Translations under genes and position numbers: made by a program | The notes under the pieces: generated by a model | The model's database searches: none | What the model was told of the DNA's origin: nothing | Seen by the model: only the letters and a program-made list of their open reading frames with translations | In this document: positions 1 through 8,827 of the stretch, piece by piece | How the letters are laid out: each line of letters starts with the position of its first letter | Position numbering within the stretch: the stretch's first letter is position 1 | Assembly (NCBI RefSeq): GCF_018417535.1 | Contig: NZ_CP070978.1 | Span: 2,728,001 to 2,792,000, forward strand | DNA: 64,000 nt | Source: Burkholderia pyrrocinia | Lineage (GTDB): Bacteria > Pseudomonadota > Gammaproteobacteria > Burkholderiales > Burkholderiaceae | Direction of reading: 5' to 3'

Positions 1-1229
1 TATTCAGCCTGTTCCGCAACGGCCTCTCGTATCACGAGAACTGGGAAAAGCAGTGGAAGAGCCCGGAACCGAAGAAGGAATACGACGTCGTGATCGTCGG
101 CGGCGGCGGCCACGGCCTCGCGACCGCGTACTACCTCGCGAAGGAACACGGGATCACGAACGTCGCGATCCTCGAGAAGGGCTGGATCGGCGGCGGCAAT
201 ACCGCGCGCAACACGACGATCGTGCGCTCGAACTATCTGTGGGACGAATCGGCCGCGCTGTACGAGAAGGCGATGAAGCTGTGGGAAGGGCTGTCGCAGG
301 ACCTGAACTACAACGTGATGTTCAGCCAGCGCGGCGTGATGAACCTCGCGCACACGCTGCAGGACGTACGCGACACCGAGCGCCGCGTCAACGCGAACCG
401 GCTGAACGGCGTCGATGCCGAATTCCTGACGCCCGCGCAGATCAAGGAAATCGAGCCGACCATCAACCTGAACAGCCGCTATCCCGTGCTCGGCGCATCG
501 ATCCAGCGCCGTGCGGGCGTCGCGCGTCACGACGCGGTGGCCTGGGGCTTCGCGCGCGGCGCGGACCGCGCCGGCGTCGACATCATCCAGAACTGCCAGG
601 TGACGGGCATTCGCCGCGAAGGCGGCGCGGTGGTCGGCGTCGATACGGTGAAGGGCTTCATCAAGGCGAAGAAGGTCGCGGTGGTCGCGGCCGGCAACAC
701 GACGACGCTCGCCGACATGGCCGGCGTGCGTCTGCCGATCGAAAGCCACCCGCTGCAGGCGCTGGTGTCCGAGCCGATCAAGCCGGTCGTCAACTCGGTG
801 ATCATGTCGAACGCGGTGCATGCGTACATCAGCCAGTCCGACAAGGGCGACCTCGTGATCGGCGCGGGCATCGACCAGTACACGGGCTTCGGCCAGCGCG
901 GCAGCTTCCACATCATCGAAAGCACGCTGCAGGCGATCGTCGAGATGTTCCCGGTGTTCTCGCGCGTGCGGATGAACCGCCAGTGGGGCGGCATCGTCGA
1001 CGTGTCGCCGGACGCGTGCCCGATCATCACCAAGACCGACGTGAAGGGCCTTTATTTCAACTGCGGCTGGGGCACCGGCGGCTTCAAGGCGACGCCCGGC
1101 TCGGGCTGGGTGTTCGCGCACACGATCGCGCGCGACGAACCGCATCCGCTGAACGCGCCGTTCGCGCTCGACCGCTTCTACACGGGCCACCTGATCGACG
1201 AGCACGGCGCTGCCGCTGTCGCGCACTAA
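1..1229 (+). CDS. soxB: sarcosine oxidase beta subunit, 5' end outside window
   Basis: Flavoprotein subunit of heterotetrameric sarcosine oxidase, which oxidatively demethylates sarcosine to glycine, passing the one-carbon unit to tetrahydrofolate and making H2O2. The frame is open from base 3 and 408 codons are visible before TAA at 1227-1229. The text reads in as [20 protein letters not shown], typical of the SoxB N-terminus, so only a few residues are missing. A Rossmann FAD motif (VIVGGGGHG) sits near visible residue 30, and a second flavin-contact segment ([15 protein letters not shown]) near the end. SoxD follows 29 bases downstream, in the classical soxBDAG order. The start codon and promoter lie upstream of the window. 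Confidence 0.97.
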   Translation, partial: FSLFRNGLSYHENWEKQWKSPEPKKEYDVVIVGGGGHGLATAYYLAKEHGITNVAILEKGWIGGGNTARNTTIVRSNYLWDESAALYEKAMKLWEGLSQDLNYNVMFSQRGVMNLAHTLQDVRDTERRVNANRLNGVDAEFLTPAQIKEIEPTINLNSRYPVLGASIQRRAGVARHDAVAWGFARGADRAGVDIIQNCQVTGIRREGGAVVGVDTVKGFIKAKKVAVVAAGNTTTLADMAGVRLPIESHPLQALVSEPIKPVVNSVIMSNAVHAYISQSDKGDLVIGAGIDQYTGFGQRGSFHIIESTLQAIVEMFPVFSRVRMNRQWGGIVDVSPDACPIITKTDVKGLYFNCGWGTGGFKATPGSGWVFAHTIARDEPHPLNAPFALDRFYTGHLIDEHGAAAVAH

Positions 1230-1258
1230 CCCCCTCACCACAGCCAGGAGAAAGAAAC

Positions 1259-1558
1259 ATGTTGCTGATCGAATGTCCGTGGTGCGGGCCGCGCGCCGAA
1301 TCCGAATTCTCGTGCGGCGGCGAGGCCGACATCGTGCGCCCCGTCAATAACGAGAACATGACCGACCGCGAATGGGGCGAGTACGTGTTCATGCGCGAGA
1401 ACAAGCGCGGGCTGCACAAGGAGCAATGGCTGCACGCGCAGGGTTGCCGCCGCTGGTTCAAGGCCACGCGCGACACGGTGACCTACGATATCAAGGGCTA
1501 CGAAAAGTTCGGCGGCGCGGCCGCCGGCAACGCACACGAAGAGGGCACGAGCAAATGA
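1259..1558 (+). CDS. soxD: sarcosine oxidase delta subunit
   Basis: Small zinc-binding subunit of heterotetrameric sarcosine oxidase, 99 aa. The N-terminus shows the CPWCG zinc-ribbon pair at residues 6-9 and further Cys residues at 19 and in the HAQGC segment. Length and sequence agree with the SoxD family. The start at 1259 follows an AGGAG site about 8 bases upstream. The stop overlaps the soxA start (ATGA), so translation is probably coupled. It lies between soxB and soxA as in other sox operons. Confidence 0.96.
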   Translation: MLLIECPWCGPRAESEFSCGGEADIVRPVNNENMTDREWGEYVFMRENKRGLHKEQWLHAQGCRRWFKATRDTVTYDIKGYEKFGGAAAGNAHEEGTSK

Positions 1559-4500
1559 GCCAGAAAGACCGCCTCGGCACCGGTGGCCGCATCAATCGCG
1601 CGATTCCGTTGACGTTCACGTTCAACGGCCGCACGTATCAGGGCTTCCAGGGCGACACGCTCGCGTCCGCGCTGCTCGCGAACGGCGTGCACTTCGTCGC
1701 GCGCAGCTTCAAGTACCACCGTCCGCGCGGGATCGTGACGGCGGACGTCGCGGAACCGAATGCCGTCGTGCAGCTCGAATCGGGCCCGTACACGGTGCCG
1801 AACGCGCGCGCGACCGAAATCGAGCTGTACCAGGGGCTCGTCGCGACGAGCGTGAACGCCGAGCCGACGCTCGAGAACGACAAGTACGCGATCAACCAGA
1901 AGTTCTCGCGCTTCCTGCCGGCCGGCTTCTACTACAAGACCTTCATGTGGCCGCGCAAGATGTGGCCGAAGTATGAAGAGAAGATCCGCGAGGCGGCCGG
2001 CCTCGGCAAGGCGCCCGAGGCGCTCGACGCCGATCGCTACGACAAGTGCTACGCGCACTGCGACGTGCTCGTCGTCGGCGGCGGCCCGTCGGGTCTCGCG
2101 GCCGCGCATGCGGCGGCCGTGGCCGGCGCGCGCGTGATCCTCGTCGACGACCAGCGCGAGCTCGGCGGCAGCCTGCTGTCGTGCCGCGCCGAGATCGACG
2201 CGAAGCCCGCGCTGCAGTGGGTCGAGAAGATCGAGGCCGAGCTGCGCAAGCTGCCCGACGTGACGATCCTGTCGCGCAGCACCGCGTTCGGCTATCAGGA
2301 CCACAACCTCGTGACGGTCACGCAGCGCCTGACCGAGCACCTGCCGGTGTCGATGCGCAAGGGCACGCGCGAGCTGCTGTGGAAGGTCCGCGCGAAGCGC
2401 GTGATCCTCGCGACCGGCGCGCACGAGCGTCCGATCGTGTTCGGCAACAACGATCTGCCTGGCGTGATGCTCGCGTCGGCCGTGTCCACCTATGTGCATC
2501 GCTTCGGCGTGCTGCCGGGCCGCAACGCGGTCGTGTTCACGAACAACGACCGTGCGTACCAGACCGCGCTCGACCTGAAGGCGTGCGGCGCGAAGGTGAC
2601 GGTCGTCGATTCGCGCGCATCGTCGAACGGCGCGCTGCCGGCCGCCGCAAAGCGGCAGGGCGTGACGGTAATGAGCGGCGCGGTCGTGACGGCCGCTTCG
2701 GGCAAGTGGCGCGTATCGTCGGTCGACGTCGCGTCCAGCACGAACGGCCAGGTGAGCGGCAAGCTGCAGACGCTGCCGTGCGATCTCGTCGCGATGTCGG
2801 GCGGCTTCAGCCCCGTGCTGCACCTGTTCGCGCAGTCGGGCGGCAAGGCCTGCTGGAACGACGAGAAGGCCTGCTTCCTGCCGGGCAAGCCCGTGCAGGC
2901 GGAGGCGAGCATCGGTGCGGCGGCCGGCGAATTCGGCCTGGCGCGTGCGCTGCGGCTCGCGGTCGATGCGGGCGCGGAAGCGGCGAAGGCGGCGGGCTTC
3001 TCGGCCGCGCAGCGCCCGGTCGCGCCGCAGGTCGCCGAAACCGTCGAAGGCGCACTGCAGCCGCTGTGGCTCGTCGGCAGCCGCGAGGCCGCGGCGCGCG
3101 GGCCGAAGCAGTTCGTCGACTTCCAGAACGACGTGTCGGCCGCCGACATCCTGCTCGCCGCGCGCGAAGGCTTCGAGTCGGTCGAGCACGTGAAGCGCTA
3201 TACGGCGATGGGCTTCGGCACCGACCAGGGCAAGCTCGGCAACATCAACGGGATGGCGATCCTCGCGCAGGCGCTCGGCAAGACGATTCCGGAAACGGGC
3301 ACGACGACGTTCCGCCCGAACTACACGCCGGTGACGTTCGGCACGTTCGCGGGCCGCGAGCTCGGCGATTTCCTCGACCCGATCCGCAAGACCTGCGTGC
3401 ATGAATGGCACGTCGAGCATGGCGCGCTGTTCGAGGACGTCGGCAACTGGAAGCGGCCGTGGTATTTCCCGAAGAACGGCGAGGATCTCCATGCGGCCGT
3501 GAAGCGCGAATGCCTCGCGGTGCGCAACAGCGTCGGCATCCTCGACGCGTCGACGCTCGGCAAGATCGACATCCAGGGCCCCGATGCGGTGAAGCTGCTG
3601 AACTGGATGTACACGAACCCGTGGAACAAGCTCGAAGTCGGCAAGTGCCGCTACGGGCTGATGCTCGACGAGAACGGGATGGTGTTCGACGACGGCGTGA
3701 CGGTGCGCCTCGCCGACCAGCATTTCATGATGACGACCACGACGGGCGGCGCGGCGCGCGTGCTCACGTGGCTCGAACGCTGGCTGCAGACCGAATGGCC
3801 CGACATGAAGGTGCGGCTCTCGTCCGTCACCGATCACTGGGCGACGTTCGCGGTGGTCGGCCCGAAGAGCCGCAAGGTCGTGCAGAAGGTGTGCCAGGAC
3901 ATCGACTTCGGCAACGAAGCGTTCCCGTTCATGAGCTACCGCAACGGCACCGTCGCGGGCGCGAAGGCGCGCGTGATGCGGATCAGCTTCTCGGGCGAGC
4001 TGGCCTATGAAGTGAACGTGCCGGCGAACGCGGGCCGCGCGGTGTGGGAAGCGCTGATGGCGGCCGGTGCCGAGTTCGACATCACGCCGTACGGCACCGA
4101 GACGATGCACGTGCTGCGCGCGGAGAAGGGCTACATCATCGTCGGCCAGGATACCGACGGTTCGGTCACGCCGTACGACCTCGGGATGGGCGGGGTCGTC
4201 GCGAAGTCGAAGGACTTCCTCGGCAAGCGTTCGCTTGCGCGTTCGGACACCACGAAGGAAGGCCGCAAGCAGTTCGTCGGCCTGCTGACCGAGGACGAGC
4301 AGTTCGTGCTGCCGGAAGGCGCGCAGATCGTCGCGAAGGACACGCAGGTGTCGGCGGTCGATCCGACGCCGATGATCGGCCACGTGACGTCGAGCTACTA
4401 CAGCCCGATCCTGAAGCGCTCGATCGCGCTCGCGGTGGTGAAGGGCGGCCTGAACAAGATGGGCGAGAGCGTCGTGATTCCGCTGGCCAACGGCAAGCGC

Positions 4501-4566
4501 ATCACCGCGAAGATCTCGAGCCCGGTTTTCTACGATACCGAAGGGGTGCGCCAGCATGTGGAATGA
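1555..4566 (+). CDS. soxA: sarcosine oxidase alpha subunit
   Basis: Large subunit of heterotetrameric sarcosine oxidase, 1003 aa. An N-terminal ferredoxin-like domain lies at about residues 15-100. A dinucleotide-binding Rossmann domain (GGGPSG at 175-180) follows, and the C-terminal 400 residues form a T-protein-like aminomethyl-transfer domain, which in the family binds folate and takes up the one-carbon unit. The ATG at 1555 overlaps the soxD stop by four bases. Longer in-frame starts upstream lie inside soxD and are not credible. The length is normal for the family and no frameshift is seen. Confidence 0.97.
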   Translation: MSQKDRLGTGGRINRAIPLTFTFNGRTYQGFQGDTLASALLANGVHFVARSFKYHRPRGIVTADVAEPNAVVQLESGPYTVPNARATEIELYQGLVATSVNAEPTLENDKYAINQKFSRFLPAGFYYKTFMWPRKMWPKYEEKIREAAGLGKAPEALDADRYDKCYAHCDVLVVGGGPSGLAAAHAAAVAGARVILVDDQRELGGSLLSCRAEIDAKPALQWVEKIEAELRKLPDVTILSRSTAFGYQDHNLVTVTQRLTEHLPVSMRKGTRELLWKVRAKRVILATGAHERPIVFGNNDLPGVMLASAVSTYVHRFGVLPGRNAVVFTNNDRAYQTALDLKACGAKVTVVDSRASSNGALPAAAKRQGVTVMSGAVVTAASGKWRVSSVDVASSTNGQVSGKLQTLPCDLVAMSGGFSPVLHLFAQSGGKACWNDEKACFLPGKPVQAEASIGAAAGEFGLARALRLAVDAGAEAAKAAGFSAAQRPVAPQVAETVEGALQPLWLVGSREAAARGPKQFVDFQNDVSAADILLAAREGFESVEHVKRYTAMGFGTDQGKLGNINGMAILAQALGKTIPETGTTTFRPNYTPVTFGTFAGRELGDFLDPIRKTCVHEWHVEHGALFEDVGNWKRPWYFPKNGEDLHAAVKRECLAVRNSVGILDASTLGKIDIQGPDAVKLLNWMYTNPWNKLEVGKCRYGLMLDENGMVFDDGVTVRLADQHFMMTTTTGGAARVLTWLERWLQTEWPDMKVRLSSVTDHWATFAVVGPKSRKVVQKVCQDIDFGNEAFPFMSYRNGTVAGAKARVMRISFSGELAYEVNVPANAGRAVWEALMAAGAEFDITPYGTETMHVLRAEKGYIIVGQDTDGSVTPYDLGMGGVVAKSKDFLGKRSLARSDTTKEGRKQFVGLLTEDEQFVLPEGAQIVAKDTQVSAVDPTPMIGHVTSSYYSPILKRSIALAVVKGGLNKMGESVVIPLANGKRITAKISSPVFYDTEGVRQHVE

Positions 4567-5188
4567 AACGAGAAACCAGTCGCAGGTGGCGGGCGCGGGC
4601 GGCGTGACGCTTGAATCGCCGTTCGTCGGCGCGGCCGACGTGCTGAAGACGCACCAGGCGCGCGCATCGAAGAAGTTCACGCTGCGCGAGCGGCCGTTCC
4701 TCGATCTCGTCAACGTGCGCGGCGAGTTGAGCGATCCGGCATTCGTGAGCGCGTTCGAGCGCGTGGTCGGCTGCCGGCCGCCCGCGGCGCCGAACACGGT
4801 CGCGCGCGGTGCCGAGTACGACGTGCTGTGGCTCGGCCCCGACGAATGGCTCGTGCGATCGAACGGGCCCGTGCCGGCCGGCGTGCTCGAGGCAAAGCTG
4901 GCGGAGGCCGTGCAGGGTTCGTATGCGGCGGCCGTCGACGTCGGCAGCGGCTACACGGTGGTCGAGATCAGCGGCGAACGCGTGCGCGACGTGCTCGCGC
5001 GCGGCTGCCCGCTCGATCTCCATCCGCGTGCGTTCAAGCCGGGCCAGTGCGCGCAGTCGCATTACTTCAAGTCGTCGATCGTGCTGATCCCGACCGGCGA
5101 CGATGCGTTCGAGATCGTCCTGCGCCGCAGCTTCGCCGACTATTTCGTGCGCATCATGCTCGACGCGGCCGAGCCGCTCGCGTCATGA
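4556..5188 (+). CDS. soxG: sarcosine oxidase gamma subunit
   Basis: Gamma subunit of heterotetrameric sarcosine oxidase, 210 aa, related to the aminomethyltransferase (GcvT/YgfZ) fold. The segment LWLGPDEWLVR near residues 90-100 and the later DVGSGYTVVEISG segment are typical of SoxG. It starts at 4556, inside the last codons of soxA (11-base overlap), and its stop overlaps the next gene by four bases. It completes the soxBDAG set. Confidence 0.95.
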   Translation: MWNETRNQSQVAGAGGVTLESPFVGAADVLKTHQARASKKFTLRERPFLDLVNVRGELSDPAFVSAFERVVGCRPPAAPNTVARGAEYDVLWLGPDEWLVRSNGPVPAGVLEAKLAEAVQGSYAAAVDVGSGYTVVEISGERVRDVLARGCPLDLHPRAFKPGQCAQSHYFKSSIVLIPTGDDAFEIVLRRSFADYFVRIMLDAAEPLAS

Positions 5189-5625
5189 AGCCGTTCGACG
5201 AACCGTTCGTGGCGATCGACGCGCCGCGCCTGCGCGGACGCGGCTGGAGCGTGTTCGTCGACGAACTCAAGGTGCCCGCGCGGATCGGCATTCACGCGCA
5301 CGAGCATGAAGCGCCGCAGCCGATCGTGATCGATGCGCGGCTCGGCTATCGCTGCGAGCCGAGCGAGCAGGGCGAGTGGATCGATTACGACGGCTATTGC
5401 ACGCGCGTCGCGGCGTTTCTGTCGCACAAGCCGCATACGCGGCTGCTGGAGACGCTCGTCGCCGATATCGCGGTGCTGTCGTTCCGCGAATGGCCCGCGC
5501 TGGAGTCGCTGACGCTGTCGGTGTACAAGCCGAAGATCCGGCCGGGGACGAAGCGTGTCGGCGTGTCGCTCGACTGGACGCGCGGGGATTACTTGCGGTG
5601 GACGGGGGCGGCGGGGCAGTTTTGA
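5185..5625 (+). CDS. FolB-like dihydroneopterin aldolase family protein
   Basis: 146-aa protein of the dihydroneopterin aldolase (FolB) family. FolB converts 7,8-dihydroneopterin to 6-hydroxymethyl-dihydropterin and glycolaldehyde in folate synthesis. Visible family features are the early ELKVPARIGIHAHE segment with a Glu-leading helix, and the RLLETLVADIA segment in the second half. The ATG overlaps the soxG stop (ATGA), so it is probably translated together with the sox genes. The placement suggests it supplies or recycles pterin for the folate-dependent sarcosine oxidase, but this is inference. It could be a paralogue of a housekeeping folB elsewhere, because sox-linked copies are common in this group. 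Confidence 0.85.
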   Translation: MKPFDEPFVAIDAPRLRGRGWSVFVDELKVPARIGIHAHEHEAPQPIVIDARLGYRCEPSEQGEWIDYDGYCTRVAAFLSHKPHTRLLETLVADIAVLSFREWPALESLTLSVYKPKIRPGTKRVGVSLDWTRGDYLRWTGAAGQF

Positions 5626-5667
5626 TGCCGACGACAGTGCCGTCGGGTCGTTTGCCGAGATGCATAG

Positions 5668-5684
5668 TTCCTGAAATATGAGAA
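5668..5684. promoter_or_regulatory. operator-like palindrome 1 upstream of hipB
   Basis: TTCCTGAAATATGAGAA, an imperfect copy of a 17-bp dyad that recurs at 5717 and 5815. Probable binding site for the HipB-like antitoxin. The left half matches copy 2 exactly and the right half is degenerate. Confidence 0.6.
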
Positions 5685-5716
5685 CAATAAGCATCCAGTG
5701 AATGCGGGTGCCTTTG

Positions 5717-5733
5717 TTCCTGAAATATAGGAA
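5717..5733. promoter_or_regulatory. operator-like palindrome 2 upstream of hipB
   Basis: TTCCTGAAATATAGGAA, with perfect TTCCT/AGGAA arms. It begins 49 bases after copy 1 and ends just upstream of the predicted -35 element, a typical position for autorepression of a toxin-antitoxin operon. Confidence 0.7.
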
Positions 5734-5736
5734 TAA

Positions 5737-5766
5737 TTGGTGGCTTCAGGTTTGCGCGGGTATAAT
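5737..5766 (+). promoter_or_regulatory. predicted sigma70 promoter of hipBA
   Basis: TTGGTG at 5737-5742, an 18-bp spacer, then a perfect TATAAT at 5761-5766. It lies between operator copies 2 and 3 and about 70 bases before the hipB start. Confidence 0.6.
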
Positions 5767-5814
5767 TCCGGTATTTTCGTAACAATGTCGACCGGCCTCA
5801 CCGGCGGCTCTTTG

Positions 5815-5831
5815 TTCCTGGAATTCCGGAA
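5815..5831. promoter_or_regulatory. operator-like palindrome 3 at the hipB start
   Basis: TTCCTGGAATTCCGGAA, the most symmetric copy of the dyad. It ends two bases before the hipB ATG, so a bound repressor would sit over the initial transcribed region and the ribosome landing area. Confidence 0.7.
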
Positions 5832-5833
5832 TT

Positions 5834-6160
5834 ATGGCCCGTACCTTACCTCGCCCGATTGCGACACCCGACCCGCTGGCACTGGATCTGGCCGCGCTGG
5901 GTGCGCTCATCCGCAACCGGCGAGCGCAGAACCAGATGCGGATCGACGACGCGGCCGATATGCTCGGCGTCTCGAAGGACGTGCTGTCGCGGCTGGAAAA
6001 CGGTCGCGCCGTGAGCCTCGACAAATTGTTCAAGGTACTCGACGGCCTGGGTCTCAATTTGCTCGTCGTGCCGAAACGCGAAGTGCCTGCGGCACGCAAG
6101 GCGTTACACGAATATATGGCATCACAAGCCAATCCGGCGGGGTCGCAGGAGGTGGCCTGA
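5834..6160 (+). CDS. hipB: HipB-like XRE family antitoxin
   Basis: 108-aa DNA-binding antitoxin. A helix-turn-helix of the XRE/Cro type spans about residues 20-80, with IRNRRAQNQMRIDDAADMLG followed by the recognition-helix segment VSKDVLSRLENGR. In HipBA systems this protein neutralises HipA and represses the operon through short palindromes; three matching palindromes lie just upstream. The ATG at 5834 follows directly after the third palindrome and no strong Shine-Dalgarno site is visible. The stop overlaps the hipA start by one base (TGATG), so the pair is translationally coupled, antitoxin first. Confidence 0.9.
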   Translation: MARTLPRPIATPDPLALDLAALGALIRNRRAQNQMRIDDAADMLGVSKDVLSRLENGRAVSLDKLFKVLDGLGLNLLVVPKREVPAARKALHEYMASQANPAGSQEVA

Positions 6161-7512
6161 TGGCCCATCGCTTGAGCATTTCGACCAACGGCTCGCCTGT
6201 CGGCCGGTTGACCTACGATGCCCGTCAGGATGATTACGGATTTTCGTACGATCCGACGTGGCAGGCGCGCGCCGACGCATTTGCATTGTCGCCGTGCATT
6301 CCTCTCGATGGAGGTCCACCTCCTGCCGGTGCGGTCCAGCGCTTCATCGGCAACCTGTTGCCCGAGGGCCGCGCACTCGAAGTGGCCGCGGCGATGTATC
6401 AGATCTCGAAGGACAATGTTTTCGGTTTGATCCGCATGCTCGGGAAAGAGCCTGTCGGCGCGTTAAGCTTTTTCCCCGACGACAATGCCGATGCGCAGGC
6501 GCCGGAGGCCCACGAATCGGTGCGGCGCGTGATATCCGCGGAGGAGTTGAGCGACCGCATTCGCAAGCGCGATGCGATTCCGTTTCCCGTCTGGGACAAT
6601 CAGGTCCGTCTATCGATTGCCGGTCATCAGGACAAGCTTCAGGTGCTGGTCGAGGGCGAGCAATTCGCGCTCGTCGAGGGGCGGCTCAGCAGCACGCATA
6701 TCCTGAAGCCCGAGTCCAGCAACCCGCATGCTCCGTTCATGGTCGCGAACGAGCATTTCTGCATGACGCTGGCTGCCCGAATGGGGCTGCCGGTGGCTCA
6801 TGTCGAGATGCGGCGCATCCCGGAACCCATTCTGCTCATCGAACGATTCGACCGGATCGCGACGACCGAACCGGACGATCCGCAACGCGTCCGCGCGGTT
6901 CGTCGTCTCCATATCATCGACGGATGTCAGGCGCTGGATTTGCCGGCGACACTCAAATACGAACGCAACCTCGGCAACAACGCGGACGTACGTAATATTC
7001 GCGAGGGCGTGAGCTTCGAGAAGCTGTTTTCCTTGACACCGTGTCTCGAGACTCCGGCGGCCGCACGTTCGGCGATGCTGCGCTGGGCGCTGCTGCAATT
7101 GCTGATCGGCAACAGCGACGCGCACGGCAAGAATATTTCGTTTTTCGTCAGCAGCGGCGGTCTCGATCCGGCGCCGCTTTACGATCTCGTTTGCGTCAAC
7201 GTGTATGGTGACGCGTATGTCCAGGATATGGCGATGGCTTACGGGGATGTGTTCCGAATGGAGGAGCTGACCGCTTTTGCCCTGGCGGACTTTGCGCATC
7301 GCGCGCAAATCCGGCCATCGTTCGTCGCACGTGAAATGACAAAGATGGCGACGCTGGCGAGGAAACTGGCTCCCGAGTTGGCGGAGTTGGAGGCTTATGC
7401 AGGCGAAGAGCGTGCCTGGGTGCGAAATATTTCGGAGTACGTGTGTGCTCAGGCAGACCGTACGCTGCGTATTGCCCCCATGATATCCAAGGTAAACGTC
7501 GATCTTCTCTGA
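6160..7512 (+). CDS. hipA: HipA-family serine/threonine kinase toxin
   Basis: 450-aa HipA-fold protein kinase. In E. coli, HipA phosphorylates glutamyl-tRNA synthetase and causes growth arrest and persistence; the target here is unknown. Visible kinase features are the glycine-rich loop SIAGHQDK at 152-159, the THILKP segment (lysine near 183), the IERFDR motif at 227-232 and the catalytic loop GNSDAHGKN at 317-325, followed by a YDL metal-binding segment near 341-343. All key residues appear intact, so the toxin should be active. The length is close to E. coli HipA (440 aa). The start overlaps hipB by one base. The pair is flanked by metabolic genes with no mobile-element remnants. Confidence 0.92.
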   Translation: MAHRLSISTNGSPVGRLTYDARQDDYGFSYDPTWQARADAFALSPCIPLDGGPPPAGAVQRFIGNLLPEGRALEVAAAMYQISKDNVFGLIRMLGKEPVGALSFFPDDNADAQAPEAHESVRRVISAEELSDRIRKRDAIPFPVWDNQVRLSIAGHQDKLQVLVEGEQFALVEGRLSSTHILKPESSNPHAPFMVANEHFCMTLAARMGLPVAHVEMRRIPEPILLIERFDRIATTEPDDPQRVRAVRRLHIIDGCQALDLPATLKYERNLGNNADVRNIREGVSFEKLFSLTPCLETPAAARSAMLRWALLQLLIGNSDAHGKNISFFVSSGGLDPAPLYDLVCVNVYGDAYVQDMAMAYGDVFRMEELTAFALADFAHRAQIRPSFVAREMTKMATLARKLAPELAELEAYAGEERAWVRNISEYVCAQADRTLRIAPMISKVNVDLL

Positions 7513-7533
7513 TATCGGACGGTTGGCGGGCGA

Positions 7534-7565
7534 CGCTGCGACACCGGATTCAGCGTGTCGCAGCG
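7534..7565. terminator. hairpin between hipA and the ene-reductase gene
   Basis: Perfect 11-bp stem CGCTGCGACAC/GTGTCGCAGCG with a 10-base loop, between two convergent genes. There is no T-run, so it may act in both directions or need help from Rho. Confidence 0.6.
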
Positions 7566-7584
7566 ATTGCCCTGCGCGGATGCG

Positions 7585-8658
7585 TTACGCCGCAGCCGCG
7601 CCGCTCAGCGCCGGATAGTCGACATACCCGCGCGCGTCGCCGCCGAAGAACGTGTCGCGCTGCGCGTCGTTCATCGGCGCACCCGTCTTCAGCCGCGTCA
7701 CGAAATCCGGATTCGCGAGCACCATCTGGCCGTACGCTTCGAGATCGGCAATGCCCGCTGCGACATCCGTACCGATCGCGTCGCGCGTGCGGCCCGGCCG
7801 GTTCACGATCAGCGTGCCACTCCAGCGCTCGCGCAGGTCCGCGAGCAGCGGCTCGTCGCCCTGGTGCATCACGTGCAGGTACGCGAGGCCGAGCCGGTCG
7901 AGCTGCGTCGCCAGGTGGCGATACAGGTCCGGCCCTTCCGCGCCTTCGTCGATCCCCCACAACGTGGTGCCGGGCGACAGGCGGATCGCGGTGCGGTCCG
8001 CGCCGATTTCGTCGGCGATCGCCTCGGCCACCTCGATCGCGAAGCGCGCGCGATTCTCGATCGTACCGCCGTACGCGTCGGTGCGCGTGTTGGCGTTCGG
8101 CGCGAAGAACTGCTGGACCAGATACCCGTTCGCGCCATGGATCTCGACGCCGTCGGCGCCGGCCTCGATCGCGCGGCGCGCGGCAACGCGGAAGTCGTTC
8201 ACCGTCTCGCGCACTTCGTCCGTCGTCAGCGCACGCGGCGCGGGAATCTCCTGCATCCCCTTTACCGTGAACATCGGCACGCCCGGCGCGATCGCGGACG
8301 GCGCGACGCCCTGGCGATGATGCGGCGTGTTGTCGGGGTGCGACATGCGCCCCACGTGCATCAACTGGATGAACAGACGGCCGCCGCGCGCATGCACGCG
8401 GTCGCTGACCGCCTTCCAGCCGGCGACGTGCGCATCGGTGTAGATGCCGGGCGTCGTCAGGTAGCCCTGGCCGTCGTCCGACGGCTGCGTGCCTTCGCTG
8501 ACGATCAGGCCGAGGCCCGCGCGCTGCGCATAGTATTCGGCGGCCAGTTCGCCGGGCGTGCCGTCGAACGCGGCGCGGCTGCGCGTCATCGGTGCCATGA
8601 CCAGGCGGTTCTGCAGCGTGTAGCGGCCGACACGGGCCGGGGTGAACAGTGCGTCCAT
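7585..8658 (-). CDS. Old Yellow Enzyme family ene-reductase (NemA-like)
   Basis: 357-aa FMN-dependent NAD(P)H oxidoreductase of the Old Yellow Enzyme family, which reduces activated C=C bonds and often nitro or nitrate-ester xenobiotics. Features in order: the N-terminal NRLVMAPMTRSRA barrel start, LFIQLMHVGRMSHP, EIHGANGYLVQQFFAP (HGAN substrate/flavin region), RTDAYGGTIENRARF, the central RLSP strand and a C-terminal LANPDFVTRLKTG phosphate-binding segment. The ATG at 8658 aligns with the usual N-terminus; the frame extends upstream only through the divergent promoter region. A LysR regulator is transcribed divergently, which suggests inducible control. Confidence 0.93.
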   Translation of the reverse strand: MDALFTPARVGRYTLQNRLVMAPMTRSRAAFDGTPGELAAEYYAQRAGLGLIVSEGTQPSDDGQGYLTTPGIYTDAHVAGWKAVSDRVHARGGRLFIQLMHVGRMSHPDNTPHHRQGVAPSAIAPGVPMFTVKGMQEIPAPRALTTDEVRETVNDFRVAARRAIEAGADGVEIHGANGYLVQQFFAPNANTRTDAYGGTIENRARFAIEVAEAIADEIGADRTAIRLSPGTTLWGIDEGAEGPDLYRHLATQLDRLGLAYLHVMHQGDEPLLADLRERWSGTLIVNRPGRTRDAIGTDVAAGIADLEAYGQMVLANPDFVTRLKTGAPMNDAQRDTFFGGDARGYVDYPALSGAAAA

Positions 8659-8746
8659 GATGCGTGCTCCTTGAGGGTCGGGTAACGGCACCGGGGCGAT
8701 GCCGTATCGGGCGCCGGCCGCGCACCGTTGCGCCAGCCTTGCCGCC

Positions 8747-8810
8747 ATGGATACATCATCCATTGCTTCTTTTTCGAGATAAATATGGTAGTTTGGATAA
8801 CATTGATCCA
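8747..8810. promoter_or_regulatory. divergent regulatory region with two LysR-type dyads
   Basis: Two inverted repeats lie in the gap between the ene-reductase and the lysR-type gene: ATGGAT-ACATC-ATCCAT at 8747-8763 and TGGAT-N7-ATCCA at 8794-8810. They share the half-site TGGAT, lie 47 bases apart and fit the multi-site binding usual for LysR regulators that control a divergent gene. Confidence 0.6.
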
Positions 8811-8827
8811 TTGATGGAGCGGTGGGT

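Noticed and set aside
1498..4797. 1099-codon open frame on the minus strand opposite soxA
   Set aside because: Antisense shadow of soxA with no recognisable protein features.
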